Source of the DNA: Pyxidicoccus fallax
GTDB lineage: Bacteria; Myxococcota; Myxococcia; Myxococcales; Myxococcaceae
DNA: 33,911 nt
NCBI RefSeq assembly: GCF_012933655.1
Contig: NZ_JABBJJ010000113.1
Coordinates: forward strand, 1-33,911
Direction of reading: 5' to 3'
The translations under genes were made by a program, and so were the position numbers. The notes under the pieces are model-generated. The model searched no databases and was not told the origin of the DNA. It worked only from the letters and a program-made list of their open reading frames with translations. Of the stretch, positions 1 through 7,463 are shown piece after piece. How positions within the stretch are numbered: position 1 is the first letter of the stretch; the number at the start of each line of letters is the position of its first letter.

Positions 1-32
1 GGCGGCGGAGGAGGAGGCAGCTGGTAGGCACC

Positions 33-2291
33 TCAGCCCAGCACCCAGTGGCGCTCCACCGTCCAGCCCAGGAAGCACCGGGCCTGCGGGGGCGCGTTGC
101 CCATCCTTCCGCCCCGCACCGCGTGGCGCAGTCCCACCACGGCGCTCCCCAGCCGCCGCGGGAGGTCCCCGCGCCGCTTGGAGAGCGTCTCGCCCATCCA
201 CTCGACGAAGTCGGAGTGGGTCTCCTCGGGCCGCAGCGAGAGGAAGAACACCATCTGCCGCCACGCATACGCGGCGTTCTTCACGTTCCGCAGCCTCCCG
301 TGGAAGTGCGGCGGCTGCAATTCGAGCAGCTCGCACACCCGCGTGAAGCAGCGCCGCGCCAGGGAGTCGAGGTGCGGCTCCAATGGGGTACGCAGCTCCA
401 GCCCCTGCACCAGCGTGGCCAGGTTGTGGGTCGTGAGAATCTGCGCCTGCTCGATGACGCGGCCGTTCGCCGCGACGCTCCACTCACGGGTCGGGCCGCC
501 CGCGCGCTCGATGCAGAGCGCCGCGAAGCCCTGCGACGTGTTCTTGTCGTGGCGGGAGCGCTTGCCGTCGTTCATCGCCCGCAGCCGCGCGAACGGGATG
601 TCGTAGTAGCGCTCGTACAGCGTCCCCTCCAGCAGCGTCCCCGCCTGCTGCGCCGCCTTCAGGAACTTCTCCGCGAAGTCGCCCATGAAGATGTCCGCCG
701 CCAGCTCGTCCACCACGGGCACGGAGAGCTCCGCGCCCTTCAGCAGGGCATGGACCTCCTGCAGGAGCTTGTTCGGGAGGATGACCTCCGGGAACGAGGT
801 GAGCGCCAGCAGCACGAGCTGCTCCAGGGTCTGCCGCGCCCGCGTGGTCTCCTTCAGGCCGGAGGTCCGGTGCGCGTCGACCGCCCTCACCCACGGCAGC
901 TCCTCCAGCCGCACCTGCGACTCCAGGTTCAGCAGCAGCAGCGAGCGTCGTCGGCGGAACGCCGCGTAGAGGGACGCATACAGCGTGCGCAGCGACGGCT
1001 CGGTGATGCCGAGCGCCCGCACCTGCGAGGACAATTGCGGCACGACGCGGGCGAGCGTCTCACTGGAGCCGATGACACCGCCCTCCACGAGCGTCTCCAC
1101 GGGGGCGTTCAGCGCGAGCTGGAGCTTGCGCTCGATGCTGGCCGGAACGGGGAAGCCGTCCACGGGCGCGGTCAGCGCCTCCAGCGAGTCGAGTCCCTCG
1201 TCACCGGGAATCCCCTCCAGCCGGCGCAGGACGGCCTGGGCGAACGACACCCTGTCGGGACGCTCCAGCTGACGCCGCTGGCTGTCGCGGAGCGCCTGGG
1301 TGCGCGCGGAGCCCGGCAGGCCACGCGCGCGGTCGATGTGCACGAGCGTGTAGCGCACGCGCTGCGACTGGCCGGGGTCGACGCGCGACCCCGCCGCGAC
1401 GACAGCCTTCAGGATGTCATGCAGGCGTCCGAAGTTGAGCTGAGGCTTGCGCGGCCAGGCGCAGAGCGGGTGGGCGGCGAGCGCGGTCTGGATGTCGGAG
1501 AGCAGCGGGCGCGCGCGCGACGCGAAGTCCGCCGGAAGCTGGCAGAGGGGCTCGCCCTCCCGCACCGTCTCCGCCCACAGCGCGACGAGGCGGTCATAGA
1601 GCGGCGTCCACACCTGGGCCGACTCGCGCTGACGCTCGAGCGACTCACGGCGGCGCACCTTCGTGAGCGCCTCCCGGGTGTCGGCGACGTTGCGGACGTG
1701 GACGAGCGTGCCCACCGACTGTGGCTTCGTGTGCGGCACCGGGTAGAAGCGCAGGCGCGGCAGGAACGGCGCGAGGTCGTCGAGCAGCGCGCGGGCGCGG
1801 TCCCCCTCGCCATGGTCGAGCAGCCACGCCACGACGAGCAGCGCGCCCTCCTCGGGCACCTGGATGCGATAGCAGCCCGTCTGGAGCATCCGCCGCAGCT
1901 CCTCGAGGCCCGTGTCCCCCAGGTACCACGCGTTCAGCGCCGCCCTCGCGCCGTCCACGTCATGGATGCCGAGGCGCTCCAGGAGGGCATATTCGTGCGG
2001 TTGCAGCTCGCCCTCGGCCAGCAGCCGGCCGGTGGCGAAACCACCCTTCACCACCTCGAGCGTCGCCCAGGTGGGCACCTCTCGTACCGGCGCTCGCGAG
2101 CCGATGGACAGGGCGCCGCGCAGCATGCCGGAGAAGGTCTCCGTCCAGGCGCGCACCTTGTCCTCCGCGCGGGCGCGTGCCTTGGCGTCCGGGTGCGTCT
2201 CGCTCGTCCGGATGGCCTTCGCGAGCTGCCACAGCGGGTATTGCGTCCCCACCTCGACCCCACCCTCACCGCCTCGGTCCTTCCGGTCCAT
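33..2291 (-). CDS. Uncharacterised 752-aa protein
   Basis: I do not recognise this family. The start chosen is the ATG at 2291 because it follows a purine-rich AGGAAAGGGGGG stretch; the open frame continues 30 codons further upstream (to 2381), but that extension is rich in Pro/Arg/Ala and has no ribosome binding site. The protein has no signal peptide or membrane segment, so it is probably cytoplasmic. It looks mostly helical and carries many Arg and Leu residues. A Leu-rich stretch around residues 452-470 (RRRRSLLLLNLESQVRLEEL) and a GVIGSSETLARVVPQLSSQV segment about 40 residues earlier look like conserved cores. There is no Walker, HTH or nuclease motif I can point to. The coding call rests on length, frame-specific amino-acid composition and the start signal. 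It is alone on its strand with a 181-bp gap upstream, so it is likely a single-gene unit. Confidence 0.85.
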   Translation of the reverse strand: MDRKDRGGEGGVEVGTQYPLWQLAKAIRTSETHPDAKARARAEDKVRAWTETFSGMLRGALSIGSRAPVREVPTWATLEVVKGGFATGRLLAEGELQPHEYALLERLGIHDVDGARAALNAWYLGDTGLEELRRMLQTGCYRIQVPEEGALLVVAWLLDHGEGDRARALLDDLAPFLPRLRFYPVPHTKPQSVGTLVHVRNVADTREALTKVRRRESLERQRESAQVWTPLYDRLVALWAETVREGEPLCQLPADFASRARPLLSDIQTALAAHPLCAWPRKPQLNFGRLHDILKAVVAAGSRVDPGQSQRVRYTLVHIDRARGLPGSARTQALRDSQRRQLERPDRVSFAQAVLRRLEGIPGDEGLDSLEALTAPVDGFPVPASIERKLQLALNAPVETLVEGGVIGSSETLARVVPQLSSQVRALGITEPSLRTLYASLYAAFRRRRSLLLLNLESQVRLEELPWVRAVDAHRTSGLKETTRARQTLEQLVLLALTSFPEVILPNKLLQEVHALLKGAELSVPVVDELAADIFMGDFAEKFLKAAQQAGTLLEGTLYERYYDIPFARLRAMNDGKRSRHDKNTSQGFAALCIERAGGPTREWSVAANGRVIEQAQILTTHNLATLVQGLELRTPLEPHLDSLARRCFTRVCELLELQPPHFHGRLRNVKNAAYAWRQMVFFLSLRPEETHSDFVEWMGETLSKRRGDLPRRLGSAVVGLRHAVRGGRMGNAPPQARCFLGWTVERHWVLG

Positions 2292-2433
2292 CTGGGCCCC
2301 CCTTTCCTGTACGTGCGCCGTCGAGCCTCCCGGCGCCACCATGGTGGCCGCCGCGAAGGGACGCGGTGGACGCGGTTTCACTGACGCCGCCGCATGTTAG
2401 CGCCAGGGAGGGCTTCCCGAAGGACAGCGGGGA

Positions 2434-2454
2434 CCGGGGGAGGTGTCCCCCCGG
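2434..2454 (-). terminator. Candidate GC hairpin terminator
   Basis: A 7-bp stem (CCGGGGG pairing with CCCCCGG, loop 2441-2447) lies 19 bases past the stop of the astacin-like protease gene. No run of T follows it on the minus strand, so intrinsic termination is uncertain; GC-rich genomes often lack the T run. Confidence 0.4.
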
Positions 2455-2472
2455 CCCCGGGTGTGTGGACGC

Positions 2473-4104
2473 TCAGGGCTTGCCGAGGTTCGTCCAGGTG
2501 TTCGTGGCGGGCTCGTAGCGCTCGATGGTGTCGTCGGGGTTCGTCACGAAGAGGAAGCCGTTCGAGCTGAAGATGCGCGTCGCCGGCCCGTGGATGGCGT
2601 TCCACTGCGTGCCCGCGTACCTCATGACCCACGAACCATCCGGCCGCAGTCCGTAGACGTTGGCGCCGGCCGCGACGAAGCTCCGGCCGGACAGGCCGAT
2701 GGGGGTCCACGTCGAGCCGCCGTCGTACCGCTGGATGGCGTCCTTGAGGTGGGTGAGGCGGTACATGCTCGTGCCACCGCCGATGAGCTCGCTGGCGCCG
2801 CCGCCCACCACGCTCCACGAGGCGCCCGCGCCGCTCCACCGCGCGGTGTAGTCATCCTGCCAGGAGCCGATGCCGAACACCGCCGAGGTGCTGGCGGCGA
2901 AGCGCGAGCCGGGCCCGCCGATGGTGGCCCACGTGTTGGCCACGGCGTCATACCGGGCGACGTTGCCGGTGGACGGGTCGGTGGCGCAGAGGGTGCCGGC
3001 GCACGCGAAAATCTGTCCGGCCGGCCCGCCGATGGCGACCCACCCGTTGCCCTGGAACTTCACCGGCGCGCCGCCGCCCGGAATCTGCCCGTAGAGCGTG
3101 TTGCCCACCGCGACGAAGGCCTGCCCCGGGCCGCCCACCAGCGTCCAGCCGTTGGCGTCACGCCGGTAGATGTCTCCGGTGGAGCGCTTGCGGGCGAACA
3201 CCGTGCCGTTGGCGAGGCTGAGCACGTTGGTCGGCGCCTCGTAGAGCGACTGCGCGCCCTCGAAGTCCCACTGCGAGATGAAGTTCAGCGTGCGGGACGG
3301 GTCGAGCCACCCGCTCTCGGACGGGTAGTGCATGGCGCCGCGGCCGTCGTAGCAGGTCAGCGGCCGGTAGCTGCCGGTGGTGACCTTGCCGCAGCCCATG
3401 GCGGTGTCGTGCTCGTGCACGAAGCCCAGCGAGTGGCCGAACTCGTGGGTCAGCACCGCGAGCAGCTCCGCGTCGGTCCACTCGCCGATGGGGCCGAGCT
3501 CCAGGTACCGGGTGTTCCGGGCATAGTTGGGGAAGCCCATGCCGGCCCGCAGGCCCGAGAAGCTGAAGTTGCGCTCGACGTTGTATTTGACGTTGGTGTT
3601 GTTGCGGTTGCAGTTGATGGAGTCCTCCGCCTTGACGTGCACGAAGCGCACGTTGGCGGCGGCCTCCCAGCCGGACGCGGCGCGGTGCATGAACTCGACG
3701 AGGCGGTCGTACTGCGCGCCGAAGTCACCCGGCCGGATGCAGTAGCTGATGTTCCAGCGGTCGGTCCGGTTCCACGCGACGTCGGCCCCGGCCACCCGGA
3801 ACACGGAGAGCGCGTTGGGGTTCCCGGTGAAGCCCTCCCAGTACTGGCGCACCGTCTCCAGGTCGGGCAGGCGCATGTCGCCCTCGACGAGGAACTGTCC
3901 GTCCTCCGTGGGGACGACGTGCTTCGCGCGCCAGGCCTCGAAGTCGGCCGCGGTGTTCTCCGCGGTGGAGGTGATGGCGTCCAGGTCGGGCCCGGTCTGC
4001 TCCATTCCCTCCGTCCCGCAGCCGCCCAGCAGCATTCCGAGTGCCGTCGCGGCAAGCGTGGCCGTCCGCCCCCACGGGCGTCGAGTGTGAGTCGTGAGCT
4101 TCAT
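2473..4104 (-). CDS. Astacin-like metalloprotease lipoprotein with tectonin-like propeller
   Basis: This 543-aa protein should be an exported zinc endopeptidase anchored as a lipoprotein. The start at 4104 follows GGGGGA with 7-base spacing and gives a clean lipoprotein signal with lipobox LGGC (Cys29); a frame extension to 4272 has no export signal. The catalytic motif is HEFGHSLGFVH at residues 220-230, i.e. HExxHxxGxxH, and a Met-turn follows near Met258 (GAMHYP), which fits metzincin family M12A. From about residue 290 to the end there are repeats of the type W..(I/V)GGP followed by (F)A..(L)(Y/C)., which resemble tectonin/tachylectin beta-propeller blades; in that family they bind glycans or lipopolysaccharide. 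Inference: a surface protease that docks on polysaccharide or prey envelope. It is transcribed away from the gene at 4283, across a 178-bp shared region. Confidence 0.9.
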   Translation of the reverse strand: MKLTTHTRRPWGRTATLAATALGMLLGGCGTEGMEQTGPDLDAITSTAENTAADFEAWRAKHVVPTEDGQFLVEGDMRLPDLETVRQYWEGFTGNPNALSVFRVAGADVAWNRTDRWNISYCIRPGDFGAQYDRLVEFMHRAASGWEAAANVRFVHVKAEDSINCNRNNTNVKYNVERNFSFSGLRAGMGFPNYARNTRYLELGPIGEWTDAELLAVLTHEFGHSLGFVHEHDTAMGCGKVTTGSYRPLTCYDGRGAMHYPSESGWLDPSRTLNFISQWDFEGAQSLYEAPTNVLSLANGTVFARKRSTGDIYRRDANGWTLVGGPGQAFVAVGNTLYGQIPGGGAPVKFQGNGWVAIGGPAGQIFACAGTLCATDPSTGNVARYDAVANTWATIGGPGSRFAASTSAVFGIGSWQDDYTARWSGAGASWSVVGGGASELIGGGTSMYRLTHLKDAIQRYDGGSTWTPIGLSGRSFVAAGANVYGLRPDGSWVMRYAGTQWNAIHGPATRIFSSNGFLFVTNPDDTIERYEPATNTWTNLGKP

Positions 4105-4201
4105 GTGAGAGTCCCCCGCGCCTCGAGGCCGTGCCCCGGCGCTTGTGGTGAGATGTCGCCGCGCCTGGATTCGCGCCGCGAATCGAGAACGAAGGGGGCT
4201 C

Positions 4202-4237
4202 GGGATATTCCCAGCGGGAAACGCGACGGAATTTCCC
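4202..4237. promoter_or_regulatory. Cluster of GGGA/TTCCC half-sites in a divergent promoter
   Basis: Between the divergent genes starting at 4104 and 4283 there is GGGATATTCCC (4202-4212), TTCCC-AGC-GGGAA (4208-4220) and GGGAAA with TTTCCC ten bases later (4216-4237). The overlapping inverted half-sites stand out as an AT-containing patch. An operator is possible; no regulator is identified. Confidence 0.3.
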
Positions 4238-4282
4238 GGCCCGTGTCCTGGGGTCGTCGGACACACGCCCACGGAGACCGGA

Positions 4283-4873
4283 ATGGATGCGAAGTTCCTG
4301 CTTGCCGCGCTGATGACCCTGCTGGCGAAGCCTGCGTCATCGGCTGGAATCCTGCTGAACGGCTACACGCACGAGGGCGAATGGGCGGGCGCGGTGACGC
4401 TCCACGCCGGACCCGAGGGCCGGGTGGAAGCGCTGAAGGACGGCGACTTCCTCTACCTGCGGCTGACGCGGGCGGGGCATCCCCTCTCCGGCGCCGACCT
4501 CTACGTGGGCCGGGGCAGCGAGCGCGCGTTCATGGTTCACGTCTCATCCGCCCTGTCCGAGGACGCGGACCTGTCCGGGCAGACGCAGTACGAGGCGGGA
4601 GTCTGGGGACAGAACCGCGACTGGACGGCGAACACCGTCACCGTCTACCAGGAGGATGGCAAGGTCCGGGTCGTCAACCCGGAGGCGCTCGAATACCAGT
4701 TCGCGCTCGGCAAGCTGCCGGCGAGCGGGGCCCGGTTGATGTTCGTGCTGAAGCGGCCGGAGACACGGCTCCCCGCGGAGGCGGACCTCCTGAAGACGGA
4801 GCGGTGGCTGCCGCTCGACCTCGCGCGCATTCCCCTGCGCGAGCCCGGCGGGAAGCCGTCACGCGAGAAGTGA
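4283..4873 (+). CDS. Small secreted protein of unknown function
   Basis: This 196-aa product starts at the ATG at 4283, preceded by GGAG with 7-base spacing; an in-frame extension back to 4145 lacks any signal and runs through the divergent promoter. Residues 1-20 form a Sec signal (charged start, hydrophobic LLAALMTLLA, then a probable cut near ASSAG), so the protein is predicted to be periplasmic or secreted. The mature part contains alternating hydrophobic strands and could be a beta-sandwich: a KDGDFLYLRLTR segment and a W.QNRDWTANTVTVYQ segment suggest a carbohydrate-binding-module-like or DOMON-like fold, but I cannot assign a family. The gene ends five bases before the convergent gene at 4879. 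Confidence 0.8.
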   Translation: MDAKFLLAALMTLLAKPASSAGILLNGYTHEGEWAGAVTLHAGPEGRVEALKDGDFLYLRLTRAGHPLSGADLYVGRGSERAFMVHVSSALSEDADLSGQTQYEAGVWGQNRDWTANTVTVYQEDGKVRVVNPEALEYQFALGKLPASGARLMFVLKRPETRLPAEADLLKTERWLPLDLARIPLREPGGKPSREK

Positions 4874-4878
4874 CCCGG

Positions 4879-5451
4879 CTACCACTGGACGTGCATGGTG
4901 CCGACGTGGCCCTGCTCGGAGATGACGGCGGGGCTGATGGTGCCGGTCGTCACGTCGCACTCATCGAAGAGGAGCAGGAGGGTGCCCTCCCACGCCGCGA
5001 AGGAGGCGGTGTCGAGCGTGGACGCGGAGCGCAGCTCCAGCGTCCCGGAGCGATGGGACTCACGCGTCCAGCGGAACGACAGGCCGGTGAAGAAGGGCCG
5101 GCACAGCGAATCCATGGCGGCGAAGAGGGCGGAGGGCGTCTTGCCGCTCAGCATGGTGACGGTCTGCATCTGCGGCTTGAGGAACTTCAGCGTCGTGCCG
5201 CGAGTGGCCTCATAGCCGAGGCGCCGGACGCCCTCGCGTCCCTTCAGGTTCATCACCGCGTGGAGGAGCGGGGAGACCGCGTCGATGTCCACCCAGGCGG
5301 AGTGCAGGGGCGGCGTGTCCATCAGCTTCGCGACGGGGGCCGGGACACGCTGGCGCACCTCCGCCCGCAGACCGAGCATCTCGAGCCCCGAAAGGTAGGA
5401 CCGGAAGAGGCTGCCGGTGTACTTCCTGAATTGCTGCCCGCTCTTTTGCAT
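4879..5451 (-). CDS. Uncharacterised protein, possible DUF2378-like family
   Basis: This 190-aa product starts at the ATG at 5451, with AAGGAAG eight bases upstream; the frame is open to 5802 but that extension runs into the upstream gene and has no start signal. It has no export signal. The length and layout (a helical first half with LLHAVMNLKGREGVRRLGYEA, then a (F)T.LSFRWT...SGTLEL strand pair) recall the myxobacterial paralogous family TIGR02265/DUF2378, whose function is unknown, but similarity is only impressionistic. It lies 122 bp downstream of the secreted-protein gene on the same strand and may share its transcript. Confidence 0.75.
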   Translation of the reverse strand: MQKSGQQFRKYTGSLFRSYLSGLEMLGLRAEVRQRVPAPVAKLMDTPPLHSAWVDIDAVSPLLHAVMNLKGREGVRRLGYEATRGTTLKFLKPQMQTVTMLSGKTPSALFAAMDSLCRPFFTGLSFRWTRESHRSGTLELRSASTLDTASFAAWEGTLLLLFDECDVTTGTISPAVISEQGHVGTMHVQW

Positions 5452-5573
5452 GGACGGGTCTTCCTTACCCCGTGCGGGTACACAGACCAGCTTCGCCGAG
5501 TGCGCGCGGGGAGTTCCTTTCCGTTCGGCCAGACTGCCAGCCGGGCGCTCGGGCTCACGCGTCTCGATGGGGC

Positions 5574-6302
5574 TCAGCGAAGGTAGACGATGCCCCGCAG
5601 GACAAAGGCACCGCCGCCGATGGGGATACGTGCCTTCACCCGGGAGGGACGCTGGGGAATGAGGTGCGCGTCCTCGACACGCACGGCCGCCTCCAGGCCC
5701 GGAGGGCTTGCTTGGAGCAACGCCACGGCGGTCCCGTTGAAATAGACGAACCGGTTGCCGCAGCGGTGGAGCATGCGCCCCCGTGCGAGCGAACCCGTGC
5801 ACCCCGCGGTGCCTTCGAGCGTGAAGCGCCCCTCGTCCACGAAGAGCCGTGGGCTCGGCTCACGCGGGGCTTCCCAGTCGAGGAGCACCTTGCCGGAGCG
5901 GACGTCCAGGAGCAGCACGCCGCTCATGTCCGCGACGGCGAGGACGTCCCCCTTCCGGAGCACCCCGACGACGAACGGAGGAACAGACGCACGCGGCCGG
6001 GAGCGGTACGCGTGAAGCTCCGACACGCACACCCCGCCGTCTCCGGCCGGGGCGCAGCCGCAGGGCTCCCGGTCAACCTCCCGCATTCGTGCCGGGAGCG
6101 GGACCGTCCAGAGCACGCGGTCCTTCGCATCGAGCCAGCTCACGGAAACGGCCTGGCAGACCGTCTCGGGCTGGGGACCGGCCTCCTCCAGGTCCCAGCG
6201 GAGGAAGGCACCCGTGCCCGCGCCCTGCGCGGAGGCCACGCCCGCCACCAGGAAGAGCACGAGGCCGCACCACCGCACCCTGCTCACGCCGACACCTTTC
6301 AT
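5574..6302 (-). CDS. Secreted protein, function unknown
   Basis: The 242-aa product begins at the ATG at 6302, with GGAGG five bases upstream. Residues 1-26 form a Sec signal peptide with a hydrophobic WCGLVLFLVAGVA core and a probable cut after ASA, giving a periplasmic or secreted protein. The mature chain has a Cys cluster (PCGCAPAGDGGVC) and repeating strands such as VLAVADMSGVLLLDVRSGKVLLDW, which look like one or two beta-propeller (PQQ-like) blades: a value is compared with a ...D..SGK.L..W turn. No catalytic motif is apparent. It could be a small structural or sensing protein of the envelope; the family is not recognised. Confidence 0.8.
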   Translation of the reverse strand: MKGVGVSRVRWCGLVLFLVAGVASAQGAGTGAFLRWDLEEAGPQPETVCQAVSVSWLDAKDRVLWTVPLPARMREVDREPCGCAPAGDGGVCVSELHAYRSRPRASVPPFVVGVLRKGDVLAVADMSGVLLLDVRSGKVLLDWEAPREPSPRLFVDEGRFTLEGTAGCTGSLARGRMLHRCGNRFVYFNGTAVALLQASPPGLEAAVRVEDAHLIPQRPSRVKARIPIGGGAFVLRGIVYLR

Positions 6303-6348
6303 GCGCGCCTCCGGTCAGGGCGTCCGAACGCACGGCGGCCCTGCTTAT

Positions 6349-7398
6349 TCATTCACGCCGACGCCGGTACCACTGGCGAAGCTGCCGGTAGGTCTGCTTC
6401 ACGGGAGGAGGCAGCGAGCCCGCCGCGCTCTGGCGGACCAGGGGCAGGATGTTGCCCTTGAGGCTCATGTGCCCTTCCCGGACGTCCCGGAGCAGTCGCG
6501 GGAACAGCCGGGCCCGCGTCACCTGGGCCGGCCGGGTCATCAGCGCCTGTGCCCGCGCCCTCCCCGCCCGCGCATCCCGGGCCAGCACATAGAAGGCCTT
6601 CACCGAGTGCGGGAAGAACGGGTCGAACACCTCATGGAGGCGCCGCTCCACGTCCGGCAGCCGCCGCAGGCCGTGCCGCTCGAACTGCCGCTCCCACCAC
6701 TCCGTGTGGGCCCAGATGAGGTGACCCGAGGCGGGGATGGCCGGCGAGGTGTGCTCGGCGAGGAGGTACTCGAAGGGCTCGCGGGCCTCGAAGCGGGCGC
6801 GGTTCTCCTCGAACTCCAGCGGGAACTGCTCGCCGAAGACGCGGTCCTCGCCGAACGCGGGGATGACGAAGAGGCACAGGGCGTCCGGAGCGGCGACCTC
6901 CAGCACGGCGGCGATGTACTCGTGCAGGGCCTTCGGCGCCAGGTGCTCCCAGATGTCGAAGCCGCAGACCGTGTCGAAGCGGCGCCCTTGCGCGGCCAGG
7001 GCGCGGCAGCGCTCGCGCAGGTCTCCGGAGAAGAAGGCGTCGCGGATGTTGGGCCAGACGGAGGCGCGGATGTCCTCGCTGAAGTCCACGCCGGCCACCT
7101 CCACGCCCCGGTGCTGGAGCAGCGAGATGACGTCCCCGCGTCCACAGCCGAGGTCCAGCACCGACCGGGGTGACAGCTCGCGCACCAGCTCCGAGAGGAA
7201 CCAGAAGTGGGTGACGCGGGTCGCGTCCTGCATCCCGCTGTGAGTGCGGTAGTACGCCTGGTCGTAGTAGCCGGAGTCGAGGATGTTGCTCAGCAGCTTC
7301 TCGAAATCCTCCGGGGCCTCGGCGTGGATGAGCGTGGCGGGCTGCCCGTGGTTGAAGAGCTTTCCATCAGCGAGGTACCGGGTGTCGATGAACTTCAT
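6349..7398 (-). CDS. Class I SAM-dependent methyltransferase
   Basis: This 349-aa protein should transfer a methyl group from S-adenosylmethionine. Motif I is LDLGCGRGD (residues 81-89), the acidic residue ending strand 2 is Asp105 in GVDFSED, and motif post-I/II is represented by FDTVCGFDIWEHL (141-153), all typical of the Methyltransf_11/25-type Rossmann fold. The C-terminal 170 residues are Arg-rich and may recognise the substrate, which is unknown; similar enzymes act on sugars, lipids or small molecules. The start at 7398 (MKFIDTRYL) is chosen because the open frame upstream (to 7650) overlaps recD2 and is low-complexity; no good ribosome binding site precedes it. It lies 65 bp downstream of recD2 on the same strand. 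Confidence 0.9.
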   Translation of the reverse strand: MKFIDTRYLADGKLFNHGQPATLIHAEAPEDFEKLLSNILDSGYYDQAYYRTHSGMQDATRVTHFWFLSELVRELSPRSVLDLGCGRGDVISLLQHRGVEVAGVDFSEDIRASVWPNIRDAFFSGDLRERCRALAAQGRRFDTVCGFDIWEHLAPKALHEYIAAVLEVAAPDALCLFVIPAFGEDRVFGEQFPLEFEENRARFEAREPFEYLLAEHTSPAIPASGHLIWAHTEWWERQFERHGLRRLPDVERRLHEVFDPFFPHSVKAFYVLARDARAGRARAQALMTRPAQVTRARLFPRLLRDVREGHMSLKGNILPLVRQSAAGSLPPPVKQTYRQLRQWYRRRRE

Positions 7399-7463
7399 GG
7401 CGCGAAAGATAGGCCCCCTGCCATGACCAAGGCCAGGACAGCCCGGTCCCCCGAGCCCCGCCC

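Noticed and set aside
48-2384. 778-aa plus-strand open frame opposite the 752-aa gene
   Set aside because: Arg-, His- and Pro-rich composition typical of a frame opposite GC-rich coding DNA; no start signal; the minus-strand product has normal composition.
2443-5586. 1047-aa plus-strand open frame
   Set aside because: Spans three real genes in other frames and is opposite two of them; composition is Arg/Gly/Ala/Val biased without motifs.
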